From NCBI RefSeq assembly GCF_027923385.1, contig NZ_BSEC01000002.1:169352-233351 (forward strand): a DNA stretch of 64,000 nucleotides, in the 5' to 3' direction. Shown in pieces: positions 50,272-59,003 of the stretch (positions within the stretch are counted from its first letter, which is position 1; each line of letters opens with the position of its first letter). A model generated the notes under the pieces. That model was not told where the DNA came from. It made no database searches and saw only the letters and a program-made list of their open reading frames with translations. Both the position numbers and the translations under genes were made by a program. Source of the stretch: Methylocystis echinoides (GTDB lineage: Bacteria; Pseudomonadota; Alphaproteobacteria; Rhizobiales; Beijerinckiaceae).

Positions 50272-52682
50272 CAGGCCGTCCTCCCCATGAACATCGGCAG
50301 CCAGGCTTCGGGCGCGGTCCCGACCTCCTCCATCAGCGAATAGAGTTCGGCGACCGTCTCGGTGCGCCCGGAGAGCACCTTGATGAACTCCGGCATGCCG
50401 CCGAGGTCCAATTTGGCGATGACCGAATCCTGCCCGTGTTTGATCAGAAAGGACCGCGCCTCGGGGGCCGTCTCCCTGATCCAGCGCATCTCCCGGTCGG
50501 AAAGCTGGAAGGCCCTGCGGTAGCTTTCGTCATCCGCCTTGGCGTTGGCGAAGAACACATTGGTCGCGGTCTGCTCGATCAAAGTGTTCGCGGCCTTGGA
50601 GCGCACGATGTCGGCGGCGCTCTGCGTGCCAAAGCCGATAATGCCGTTCTGCTTGCGCAGCGTCTTGAGCTTGTCCTTGATGAAGTACGAGAAAACCTCG
50701 TCGTCGAGAAGCCGCCAGCCTTCGTCGAGGAAGATCATGATCGGCGTCCCGTCGATCAGCTCCTCGATGCGATGAAAGATATAGAGCAGCGCCGCCGTGC
50801 GGATGGTCGGATTGTCGAGGACTCGCGTCATGTCGAAGCCGAAGATCGCGTTAAGCGAGAAACGGTCCTCGGCGTTATTGAAGAGCCAGCCATTCTGGTC
50901 CTTGCGGATCCAAGGCTCCAGTCGCGAGGCCAAATCGCCCTCGCTCGCCTGGATTCGGCCGCGCAGCAGCGACTGAAAGGCCGGAAGGTTGCGTCCCTCC
51001 CGCGGGCCGGAGACGACCGTCTTGATCGCATTGCGGATGACTTGCTCTTCGGTGGCCGAGAGGTCCGTGTCCGCGCCGCCTTTGGGCCGCAGCAGGAAGG
51101 AGAAAAGCCTATAGAGAAATTCCCGCGTTTCGCCGCCGTCGGGCAGCATCAGCGAATTGAAGCCGGCAGCCGTTCCAGGCTCGAGCGCCTCATATTGGCC
51201 GCCGAGCGCCCGGATGAAAATTTCCGCGCCGCGGTCCTTGTCGACGAAGACGAGCTTCGGCCGAGGGGTCAAGCGTTGCGCCTGCGCCGCGATAAAGGAA
51301 AGCCACACGGTCTTCCCCGAGCCCGAGGGGCCGACGACCGTGAAATTTCCGAGATCCGCGACATGGAAATTGTAGAAATAAGCGGTCTGCGAGGCCGTCT
51401 GGAATACCGAGATCGCCGGGCCCCAGTGGTTCCCGGCGGGCGAGCCGCTCGGGAAATTATGCAACGAGACAAATCCCGCGAGATTCTTCGAGCTGATGAT
51501 CGAGTTCCGAGCGATATAGGGGAAGTTCCCTGGCCACTGCGCCCAGAAGGCCGGCTCCATATTGAGGTCTTCGCGCACCCAGATCACGGAGCGGTCGGTG
51601 AGCGCCGCCCCCGCCGCCGTGACCGCGGCGTCGACCTCCTGCATGCTCTTACCCAACGCCAGCACCGTCATATGGTGCTCGCCGTAGAGGGCCTCGGAGG
51701 CGAGCAGTTCGTCCCGCGCGTCGTTCAAGTGCTCGGCGACGATCGACCCCGCTTCGTCGGACATGTCGACCTGGCGCACGACGCGGTCGATATGCGATTG
51801 CGCGACGGGCCGGTCGATGATGGCGAAGGATTGCGTGACGATAAATTCATGCGGGATGGTCAGGAGATTGTCGAGAAAGCCCGGCCCGGTCTGCGCTGGA
51901 TATTCCCTCACCGACAGCACTGCGCCAAAGCGGGTCTCGCTCGTCGATGCGCCGCGGATTTCGAGCGCGTTCTTGCCGAAGAACACGCGCTTCGTCGCCA
52001 ACGCCTGGTCGAGCGACATTCTGGGAAGATGCATCGGCCTCGGGATGGCGCCATTGCCAAGCTGGACCAGGAATTCGAGCGGTTCCGAGAACAAGACCCC
52101 TGCCCGCTCGACGACCTTGAGAAGGCGCGGACGATAGGCAGACATGGCGGAGAGGACAGCCGTCGTAATGTCTCGCAGCTCGGCTTGCGCCTCTTGCCGG
52201 TCGAAGGAGTCGCCGTCGTCGGTCTTCTTGCCCAGGACCGTCTGCATCAGCGCTTCAAAGGTTCCGGCGTGGCCTTGCAGGGGCCTGCGGACGATCGTGA
52301 GGTAAAGGTCGTTGACGAACATCCGCCGCTTCGAAAGCGCCGTATGATAGCGCTCGTCGAGCTCCCGGCAGAAGGCGTTATCGAAACTCGACGGGATTGT
52401 CGGTTCGATCTCACGCCGGATGATATGCGAATAAAGCGCGAAGCGGCTGTTGCCGAGCGTGCGCACGAGGTCGTTGCGGCCGAGCATGCGGACGTTGATG
52501 CTGGACCAGTCCGCCGTCTGAAACGAGAAGCCTTCCAGCTTGATGAAATTCGTCAGCAGGCCGGACTTGGATTTGACGATGGAGTCGTCAACGTGGCGCA
52601 GATACGGCAGATGCGACGAGACCGGGCGTTCCCGCCGCGACACCGCGCCAAAGCTCATCTGGTCTTGTAGCGCCCGCAGCAT
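50271..52682 (-). CDS. virB4: VirB4 ATPase
   Basis: 803 residues from ATG 52682 (GAGGGG just upstream; a TTG at 52694 is less likely). Walker A near residue 454 (VVGPSGSGKTVWLSFIA), Walker B near 650 (MIFLDEGWRLLDD), and the VirB4 motif GFGTQSAADIVRS. The N-terminal CagE/TrbE domain is complete. It energises pilus biogenesis and substrate transport. Confidence 0.95.
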   Translation of the reverse strand: MLRALQDQMSFGAVSRRERPVSSHLPYLRHVDDSIVKSKSGLLTNFIKLEGFSFQTADWSSINVRMLGRNDLVRTLGNSRFALYSHIIRREIEPTIPSSFDNAFCRELDERYHTALSKRRMFVNDLYLTIVRRPLQGHAGTFEALMQTVLGKKTDDGDSFDRQEAQAELRDITTAVLSAMSAYRPRLLKVVERAGVLFSEPLEFLVQLGNGAIPRPMHLPRMSLDQALATKRVFFGKNALEIRGASTSETRFGAVLSVREYPAQTGPGFLDNLLTIPHEFIVTQSFAIIDRPVAQSHIDRVVRQVDMSDEAGSIVAEHLNDARDELLASEALYGEHHMTVLALGKSMQEVDAAVTAAGAALTDRSVIWVREDLNMEPAFWAQWPGNFPYIARNSIISSKNLAGFVSLHNFPSGSPAGNHWGPAISVFQTASQTAYFYNFHVADLGNFTVVGPSGSGKTVWLSFIAAQAQRLTPRPKLVFVDKDRGAEIFIRALGGQYEALEPGTAAGFNSLMLPDGGETREFLYRLFSFLLRPKGGADTDLSATEEQVIRNAIKTVVSGPREGRNLPAFQSLLRGRIQASEGDLASRLEPWIRKDQNGWLFNNAEDRFSLNAIFGFDMTRVLDNPTIRTAALLYIFHRIEELIDGTPIMIFLDEGWRLLDDEVFSYFIKDKLKTLRKQNGIIGFGTQSAADIVRSKAANTLIEQTATNVFFANAKADDESYRRAFQLSDREMRWIRETAPEARSFLIKHGQDSVIAKLDLGGMPEFIKVLSGRTETVAELYSLMEEVGTAPEAWLPMFMGRTA

Positions 52683-52690
52683 CAAGCCCC

Positions 52691-52987
52691 TCAAATCTTA
52701 TAGGAGTCGCAGCCCCAGAATTCTCGGGAACGCGGCGGGCACTTGGAGGATCGCACGAACAGGACCTCGAAGATCCGGTCGTCTCTCAAGGTCATGACGT
52801 AGCCGAAGAGATGGGAGGGGATCATCCAAAGGAGGTTGAACAGGTTGTGCGTCGCGAGGAAGATCACCGAGGTCACGACCATCTCGAACATGAAATACAT
52901 GTAGGGTACGCCGACGATCGTCGGGGCCCGGGTCAACGCTTTGACGAGCGGGACGATCATCGGCTTCTCGAGATCCGCGTTGCTCAT
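52691..52987 (-). CDS. virB3: VirB3 inner-membrane protein
   Basis: 98 residues from ATG 52987, 2 bp after the virB2 stop. VirB3 pattern: KALTRAPTIVGVPYMYFMFEMV with two spans, then RDDRIFEVLFVRSSKCPP. It works with VirB4 in pilin handling. Confidence 0.9.
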   Translation of the reverse strand: MSNADLEKPMIVPLVKALTRAPTIVGVPYMYFMFEMVVTSVIFLATHNLFNLLWMIPSHLFGYVMTLRDDRIFEVLFVRSSKCPPRSREFWGCDSYKI

Positions 52988-52989
52988 CG

Positions 52990-53304
52990 TCAGCCGCCGA
53001 CGGAGGACTGAAAGAACTGGACGATTTGCGTCGAGCCGAAGACCAGCACGATGCCGAAGATGATCGAGCCGGCGATGCCCCAGGTCATTCGGCCCGCCCA
53101 AGCCAGGAAACCGGCGGCGATGACGGCGAGGATGGCGAGAGACGTCGAGATCGGCCCTGTGAGGGTTTGCACGAGCGTTTGCAGTGTGGACTGCACGGGG
53201 GAAAGCGTGCCGCCCGTCGCAAAGGCGGGAGAGCTCATGAGGGGCAACGCCAGCGCGCCAAGCACGTAGATTTTGCGCCGGCCAATGTTCTTGAAATGCC
53301 TCAT
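52990..53304 (-). CDS. virB2: VirB2 pilin
   Basis: 104 residues with a signal peptide (cleavage near AFA-TG) and two spans (ISTSLAILAVIAAGFLAW; IAGSIIFGIVLVFGSTQIVQF). It forms the conjugative pilus. ATG in 4-bp overlap with the virB1 stop. Confidence 0.9.
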   Translation of the reverse strand: MRHFKNIGRRKIYVLGALALPLMSSPAFATGGTLSPVQSTLQTLVQTLTGPISTSLAILAVIAAGFLAWAGRMTWGIAGSIIFGIVLVFGSTQIVQFFQSSVGG

Positions 53305-54023
53305 TCCTGGTCACCATTCTGTTCTAGATTCCAGACGAACCCCGAGCGCCAATTGTGGTCCGTGGCGCCTTCCTGCTGCTGCGCTGCGGCGGTAGGGCCG
53401 CGCTCATTGCCGGTCTTTCCGCTGACCTTGGGCCAGTCGTAGAAGTCGTTCACGACCGCGGCGACGAAGCTCACAGTTTCGGGATACGGCGGGACGCCGC
53501 CATGCGCGAGGAGCGCCTTCTCGCCAGCGTTGTAAGCCGCGAGGATGAAGAGCGGATTCCGGTAGCGGCTGTGTAAGTCGCGCAAAAACCGGACCCCGCC
53601 TCTGACGTTGTCGGCGGGGTCGCAGATATTGACGCTATAATGCTTGGCGGTTTCGGGCTCGAGCTGCATGAGCCCGATCGCTCCGCGCGGCGAAACCGCG
53701 TCGCTCTGAAAGTGGGACTCAGCGCGCGCCACGGCCAACACGAAGTCGGGGTAGAAATTCTCCTCGCGGGCGATTTTCTGGACGAGGTCGCGCGCGGCGC
53801 TGGCCGGCATCGGCCCGGGTCCGGGACAACTTGCGCCCTTCTGCGCGCCGCCTTCGGGTGCCCGTTCGACCTCTGAGTCCGCGACGGGCGCTGGAACCAC
53901 CCTGCCAGACGGCGAAACAATCGCTTCCAGGGCGCGCCCGCGCGCGATAAGCGCCGCTTCGCCCGCGAGAGCTTGCGACGCAGCGCCTAAAGCGAAGAGA
54001 ATTCCGAGAGCGGCGCCGCGCAT
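53301..54023 (-). CDS. virB1: VirB1 lytic transglycosylase
   Basis: 240 residues from ATG 54023 (AGAGG five bases before). Signal peptide, a Pro-rich spacer, then an SLT domain: VLAVARAESHFQSDAVSPRGAIGLMQLEPETAKHY with catalytic Glu in AESHF, and FILAAYNAGEKAL. First gene of the virB operon, led by backbone box 10. Cuts peptidoglycan for assembly of the channel. Confidence 0.9.
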   Translation of the reverse strand: MRGAALGILFALGAASQALAGEAALIARGRALEAIVSPSGRVVPAPVADSEVERAPEGGAQKGASCPGPGPMPASAARDLVQKIAREENFYPDFVLAVARAESHFQSDAVSPRGAIGLMQLEPETAKHYSVNICDPADNVRGGVRFLRDLHSRYRNPLFILAAYNAGEKALLAHGGVPPYPETVSFVAAVVNDFYDWPKVSGKTGNERGPTAAAQQQEGATDHNWRSGFVWNLEQNGDQE

Positions 54024-54037
54024 CTTGCCTCTGTGTT

Positions 54038-54059
54038 CTAGTAAAATATATACTAAACG
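54038..54059 (-). promoter_or_regulatory. Backbone box 10, before the virB operon
   Basis: TAGTA (54039-54043) and TACTA (54051-54055) flank AAATATA; just upstream of the virB1 start. Likely operator/promoter of the entire T4SS operon. Confidence 0.6.
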
Positions 54060-54299
54060 AACTTGAGCCAACGGCGCAAGCGGCCGAGAGGGAATTTTTC
54101 ACCCGCGCCAGGGGCCTCCGGCGGGAACTCGGCTATGGAATGCTGGCTGTGTCTAGGGGTCCTGAGGGACCAATGGTGGAAAAGGCAATTATAGGCAGTG
54201 CCTTAGAGCGCGCTAGGAATCCGTGTGGCGGTTCGATCGAGATGGATCCGTTTTCGCGCCGGCGCGCAGTGTCTCTGTCTGTCAAGCGGGCGGCGCTTC

Positions 54300-54320
54300 T
54301 ATGCTAAAATATACTTTAGG
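54300..54320 (+). promoter_or_regulatory. Backbone box 11
   Basis: CTAAA (54304-54308) and TTTAG (54315-54319) flank ATATAC; begins TATGCTAAA as boxes 1 and 8. It faces the small gene at 54478. The rest of 54060-54477 holds nothing recognisable. Confidence 0.5.
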
Positions 54321-54477
54321 GTGTCTTAGGGACCCCTCTTTAGGGCTACGAGCGTTCCTGGCTCTACGAGCCATGCCTTCGCATCGCGCTTGCTCTCATT
54401 CCTCGGTGGCCACAATAGTTGTGAGGACGCTGATTTTGCGCCATTCTTAGATGAGTACGAGTTCTGAGAGGTCGCCC

Positions 54478-54696
54478 ATGACGAATGACGCCATTGCTCA
54501 ACTCTCAATCCTCACTGAAGCGTTGACGGAGATTGTCGACTTGGCGACAGCTCGATCGAGTTCGGTCGCTCTATCTAATGATGTGCTCGATCGAATGGGC
54601 GAAATCGCTGCTGGAGCGCTCACAGCTGCCGCAACCTACGGGCAGTTGCCGCCCTTCGCGATGGAGATTGGTGTTCGCGGGGAGACGCTAAATTAG
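54478..54696 (+). CDS. Small protein of unknown function
   Basis: 72 residues from ATG 54478 (GAGAGG six bases before; an upstream ATG at 54451 is possible). Helical (LTEALTEIVDLATARSSSVALSNDVLDRMGEIAAGALTAAATYG). No family recognised. Supported only by the ribosome binding site and by backbone box 11 upstream. Confidence 0.4.
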   Translation: MTNDAIAQLSILTEALTEIVDLATARSSSVALSNDVLDRMGEIAAGALTAAATYGQLPPFAMEIGVRGETLN

Positions 54697-55359
54697 CGTC
54701 GCGTGATCGCTGAGGCAGCTTCTGGCTTTCCTGGATGCGCGCTGATGGGCGGCCCTCTCGTTTAGTAGGAGGCGCTGCTGTGAGCGCGTGCGCGAGGCCG
54801 GCCGCCGAAAGTCGGCTCTGGAACGTCGATGACCCGGATCGCGTCGCCGCTCGTCGCGGAAATCGCCGCCGAGATCAAAAATGGTGCCGAAGTGCAACCG
54901 CTCGGAGGCTACGCCGGTCCGGTGATGACCATCAAGATCGCGCGCCAGCAGCTTTCCGGCGCGCCCGTCGACGGAGTCGTCATGCTTCCGACGCCCCTTA
55001 TCCTGCAATAGAAACGGCTGGAGAACAGGAGATGGTTGTAGCCGCCGCCCGAGAAGGGATGAGGCTGATGAAACCACGCGCTCCGTCGCCCTTTACGCCT
55101 TTTGCAAGGATGAGCATCTCGAAACGCCGATGGATATCAGCCGCTACAGCTTTAAATCGAAGGTGTCGGACGCGAAGGTCGCGGACATTTTGACCCGCAG
55201 TGATTTGCGGCGCCCGAAAATCATTCCGGACGGGCTCTGCGAACATTACGCCGGGGGCTGAGAAAATCCACGAGGCCCGCCTTTGGCGTGCTTCGTACTT
55301 TTTGACGTCAATCGCGAGACGAGCGCAATTTTCTGCGAGCCTTCGGCACCGCCCCGACT
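54697..55359 (+). other. Gap with possible decayed coding sequence
   Basis: A frame near 54829-55017 (RIASPLVAEIAAEIKNGAEV) and a second one at about 55068-55261 (TRSVALYAFCKDEHLETPMD, then DLRRPKIIPDGLCEHYAGG, stop) look protein-like but lie in different frames with no linked start. They may be one broken gene. No family recognised. Confidence 0.3.
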
Positions 55360-56355
55360 CTAGGGTCGAAGCGCCTTCGCTTTCTCGTTTGGGTCGGACA
55401 GAGTCGTCGCTAATCGATGCATGAAGCGATGACAGCTTGGACAGACGAGACAAAAGTCGGCCTCGCTCGTGTAGCGCACCCCTTCGTCGAGAGGATTGAT
55501 GTGATGGACGTCGAGGAGGGACCGCGCCGTCACTTTCGTGCCAGCGATTTTTCTTGAGGGATCGAAACCACAGCTGTCACAGATGAGGCGCCCTGCCCGT
55601 ATCCGCGCGCGAACAAACTTGTCTGCAATCCAGGCCGCGCGCTTTCTGAGCATGGCCTTCTTTTCTTCGGTGACGCCTTCTAGCGCGGCGAAGGCGAAAT
55701 CGGCGTTGATGAGCCTTTGGGTTTGTGGATTGATATCGCTGCGGTCCGCCATTGCGATTTCATCGTCGACGCCAATCCAAGCGTTGGAAGCTATTCGGGG
55801 TTCGATTTCGAGCGTCGCAATTTGCGCCCGCTCATCGTCATTCAGCGGCCTGAGCGTGCCTGACGGATGCGCAAAAAGACGGATCGCGGCGTCTTTCGAA
55901 AGGACTTCCTTTGCGGGACGCGGGGGAAGGATCGCAAAGCTCTCGATGATGGGGAACGCCACGGACCATCGATACCGCTTGCCGCCCTCCGCCCACATAT
56001 CCTGAAGCTGTTCGAATTCAGTGTCGCCCAATATCTCCCGCAGAGGACGCGGCGAGGACCGCAAGCGATGAATGGCGAGAAACTTGCCGGCGATCTTGCT
56101 ATGGGCGGCCTTCTCATTGAGATAGAGCGGGTCGGATTCAAAGCCCGGATTCGGCGTATCGAATTTCTGCGTAACATATTCAATGACATAGCCATTATTG
56201 ATTTGTCGATTGATCGTCGCGCGGCAACGCTCTCGGGCCTTCACGGAGCCGTCTGACGGCGTGAAGCCGATCCAATTTGTGCCTGGCAGCCAGTCGGCTT
56301 TGGCCGCCGTGACTGGGGCTCGCAAATCCTTCACTTGCATGCCTCCTCTTAGCAT
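55360..56355 (-). CDS. HNH endonuclease-type protein
   Basis: About 331 residues from ATG 56355; a GTG at 56430 extends it with an Arg/Lys-rich stretch that lacks a ribosome binding site. The C-terminus has a zinc-knuckle HNH: ICDSCGFDPSR, LLDVHHINPLDEG, DFCLVCPSCHRFMHRL. The N-terminal two thirds (including WLPGTNWIGFTPSDGSVKARERC) are of unknown fold, perhaps DNA recognition. HNH proteins of this type are often restriction nucleases; without a methylase next to it, a modification-dependent enzyme is one possibility. Confidence 0.75.
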   Translation of the reverse strand: MLRGGMQVKDLRAPVTAAKADWLPGTNWIGFTPSDGSVKARERCRATINRQINNGYVIEYVTQKFDTPNPGFESDPLYLNEKAAHSKIAGKFLAIHRLRSSPRPLREILGDTEFEQLQDMWAEGGKRYRWSVAFPIIESFAILPPRPAKEVLSKDAAIRLFAHPSGTLRPLNDDERAQIATLEIEPRIASNAWIGVDDEIAMADRSDINPQTQRLINADFAFAALEGVTEEKKAMLRKRAAWIADKFVRARIRAGRLICDSCGFDPSRKIAGTKVTARSLLDVHHINPLDEGVRYTSEADFCLVCPSCHRFMHRLATTLSDPNEKAKALRP

Positions 56356-56430
56356 GCGGCCGCGCCTTCGTATTGCTCTCGCTGCGCGTTTCTTTTTTGC
56401 CCGTTGATGCAGCGCTGCAACTTGGCTCAC

Positions 56431-56934
56431 GTGCGGGCGGCGGCCGTCGCGGCGTAGCCGCGGCCTTTTTATCGCGCGTAAGCGGCTTAGACGCGTGGCG
56501 CCACCGGTCGGAAATCGCGCTGCCGAAAATCCACGATTTCGAGGAGTGTAAAGCAGACGGCGACGACATTCTTCGTCGAACGGCGAAAAGCTTCCCGTTC
56601 TCGCTATCCGCCTCGGAGCACAAAGACCGTGTCGGTCGACGCCGTGGAGAGCGCGAGTTTGCGGTCGTCCCTCGGGGCGAAGGGCCGCGCGTCCGGCTCG
56701 CTCTCATTTACCGGCGGCGATCAATAACCGATCGCCGCGAGACGGGCGGGCGGTCCCATAATCACTACCAATTGCAGAGCGGTGCTCAGACCGATGAGCG
56801 AATTCGAGGTTGCCAAGGCAGATTTGACTGAGATAGCTGTAGGTGGAGAAGCGGGTGTCCCGCGCAGAAGTCGTTCCTTCGTCCACGGTGCCTTGCGCTG
56901 TTTTGGTTTTATTTGATCGCTCTGGGGTAGGTCG
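56431..56934 (+). other. Gap without supportable gene
   Basis: Open frames on both strands here are short or unlike proteins. The right end carries the probable promoter and leader of the oxidoreductase cassette. Confidence 0.35.
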
Positions 56935-57408
56935 ATGTATCAAAAGCAAGCGGCCAATGTGCTCAGCCCGAAAGCTCCCGTCCCGATGGACGACGTGGAA
57001 TCGAGCATGTTCAGGCTCTTCGTCGCCATCGGCGCCTTCTGGGAGCTAACGGACCAACCGGAGGAATACCGAACCAGGCTGCCTGCATTCATGGCGAACC
57101 GGATCAGTCTCGATCCCAAGTATCGAGACTATTATGCGCTCGCGAAGCGGGTAATCGACGGCTTGATCGCGGAGAAAGGTGAGCGGCTGGCCTACGAGTT
57201 CCTGTTCACCAGCAAGCCGCGCTCAGCGCCTGCTCCGCCCACCACGGAACTCGAATACGTCCAATATTACGTGGCGAACGAGTTTATTGCCTACAGGCTG
57301 GCGCTCGGCGGCTTCGCGACGTTCGGGGCGACCAATTATCGCGGCTTTTTTGGGGGCGCTAACATTCCTGGCGAGCCTGCCCCCTACCGTGTCGGAGAAG
57401 TCGAATGA
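56935..57408 (+). CDS. Small subunit-like protein of the GMC oxidoreductase cassette
   Basis: 157 residues. Segments MFRLFVAIGAFWELTDQPEE and IAYRLALGGFATFGATNYRG, then GFFGGANIPGEPAPYRVG, recall the small (gamma) subunits of membrane-bound sorbitol, fructose or gluconate dehydrogenases, but without their Tat signal. It overlaps the GMC gene by 4 bp, so the two probably form a complex. Family assignment is tentative. Confidence 0.5.
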   Translation: MYQKQAANVLSPKAPVPMDDVESSMFRLFVAIGAFWELTDQPEEYRTRLPAFMANRISLDPKYRDYYALAKRVIDGLIAEKGERLAYEFLFTSKPRSAPAPPTTELEYVQYYVANEFIAYRLALGGFATFGATNYRGFFGGANIPGEPAPYRVGEVE

Positions 57409-59003
57409 GCTTCGGCACCATTATCATCGGTTCGGGGGTTGTCGCCGCAGCGATTGCGCAACGGCTTCTTGAGAACGACGCAATGGCGTCGATCTTGGTT
57501 CTAGAGGCAGGGCAGCGCGTTAAGCTTATGGATTATGCGCTCTGGACCGACTATCTGCTCTACAAGCGTGCGCCTCATGACGCTTGCCGAGACTTGGCGT
57601 TTCCGTCGAAGGACGTGCCGGGCGAGAATCTCAATCTTGGCAAGACGAACATGGAGCTACGAGGCGCGCGCCTCTTTGGCTATGGCGGCACAACGACTCA
57701 TTGGGGAGGGTGGTCGTTCCGACTCAAGCCGGAGGACTTTCGCCTGCGCGCCAACACCGGCGAGGGCGTCGACTGGCCCTTCGACTACGATGTGCTCGAG
57801 CCCTATTATGGACAAGCCGAGGATTATCTGGCGGTGTCTGGCGACAGCCAAGACCCCACGGTCCCTCGCTCATCCGACTTCCGGTTCCAGGCTTTTCCTT
57901 TTACGCTTGAAGATCAGCCAATCGCCCAGGCGATGAAGAGCCTCGGTATCGCCTTCGCCAAACTGCCGATCGCGCGTCGCGGAATCTCGACCGTTCCGTC
58001 CCGACATGCGCCCTGTCAGACTACGGGTACTTGCAAATATTGTCCGTTCGGCGCGCGCTTCGCCGCCGCCAACTACCTCGACGACATCCGGTCTTGGACG
58101 GACTGCCCGAACTTGGAGGTTCGCCTCGGTGCAGTGGTCGAAGAGATCACCATGGCGAGCAAGACCACCGCGGCAAGCGTCAGGTATACTGACAGGGTCA
58201 CGGGGACGCAGGTCGCCGTGGAAGGCGCGCGCATTGTCATCGCGGCAGGCACCATCGAATCTGCTAAGCTTCTCCTTCGATCCAAGTCGAACTACTGGCC
58301 AGGGGGCGTCGGCAACGACCATGACAATGTCGGGCGGTATATTGTTACCCACCCCTACTTCACGTTCAAAGCCCAGCTTCCAGCAAACCCCCTGAAGTTG
58401 CAGCCAGAGATGGATTTCCCGACCCTCGTGTCCCGCCACTTCGATTCCGAGGCCGAGCAGCGCGCCGGAAAATGGATGATGGTCAATCTTCCCGACACGG
58501 TTCCGATCGACCTCGCGGGGAAGATGCAGCAGGGCTTCACGCGAGCGGAGATTGACGCCTATGTTTCCGGGCCGACCACGGTCCAAGTCGCCGTCATGGC
58601 AGAGGTGTTTGGCAGACGAGACAATCGTGTCGAGAACCTCTGGGACCGTAACGCGTTCGGCATTCCGCAGACGGCGGTCACCTATTCGGCGGACCAATGG
58701 TTCCTCGAAACGCGCATCGGCCAGGTCAAGGCGGAGGTGAGCGCGATTTTCGACGAGATGGGCGCGACGCTGACAGCCGACCCCTCTCAGTCGTGGCGTG
58801 CGGACCATGCGGGATCGACCTGCCGTATGAGCGTGGATCCTTCCGATGGCGTCGTCGATGGCCATCTTAGGGTTCATGGGACCGACAATCTTTACGTCTG
58901 CTCGAACGCGGTCTTCCCAAACATCGGCGCTGTGAACCCAACCCTGACAGTCACGGCCCTCGCTCTTCGGTTAGCAGACTACCTCAATGGCAGGAACGGC
59001 TGA
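57405..59003 (+). CDS. GMC-family FAD oxidoreductase
   Basis: 532 residues. N-terminal FAD dinucleotide-binding motif (IIIGSGVVAAAIAQRLLE, then ILVLEAG), the GMC region YGGTTTHWGGWSFRLKPEDF, and the C-terminal catalytic part DHAGSTCRMS with His and GAVNPTLTVTALALRLADYL with Asn. A Cys-containing stretch (CQTTGTCKYCPFGAR) is typical of the gluconate/fructose dehydrogenase-like branch. The substrate (sugar or other alcohol) is unknown. It shares one base with the ferritin-like gene downstream (TGATG). Confidence 0.85.
   Translation: MSFGTIIIGSGVVAAAIAQRLLENDAMASILVLEAGQRVKLMDYALWTDYLLYKRAPHDACRDLAFPSKDVPGENLNLGKTNMELRGARLFGYGGTTTHWGGWSFRLKPEDFRLRANTGEGVDWPFDYDVLEPYYGQAEDYLAVSGDSQDPTVPRSSDFRFQAFPFTLEDQPIAQAMKSLGIAFAKLPIARRGISTVPSRHAPCQTTGTCKYCPFGARFAAANYLDDIRSWTDCPNLEVRLGAVVEEITMASKTTAASVRYTDRVTGTQVAVEGARIVIAAGTIESAKLLLRSKSNYWPGGVGNDHDNVGRYIVTHPYFTFKAQLPANPLKLQPEMDFPTLVSRHFDSEAEQRAGKWMMVNLPDTVPIDLAGKMQQGFTRAEIDAYVSGPTTVQVAVMAEVFGRRDNRVENLWDRNAFGIPQTAVTYSADQWFLETRIGQVKAEVSAIFDEMGATLTADPSQSWRADHAGSTCRMSVDPSDGVVDGHLRVHGTDNLYVCSNAVFPNIGAVNPTLTVTALALRLADYLNGRNG

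Noticed and set aside
50436..52670. 744-codon open frame on the plus strand opposite virB4
   Set aside because: It is the antisense shadow of a high-GC gene; VirB4 on the other strand has every motif, and this frame has no domain and an unnatural Arg/Asp/Val composition.
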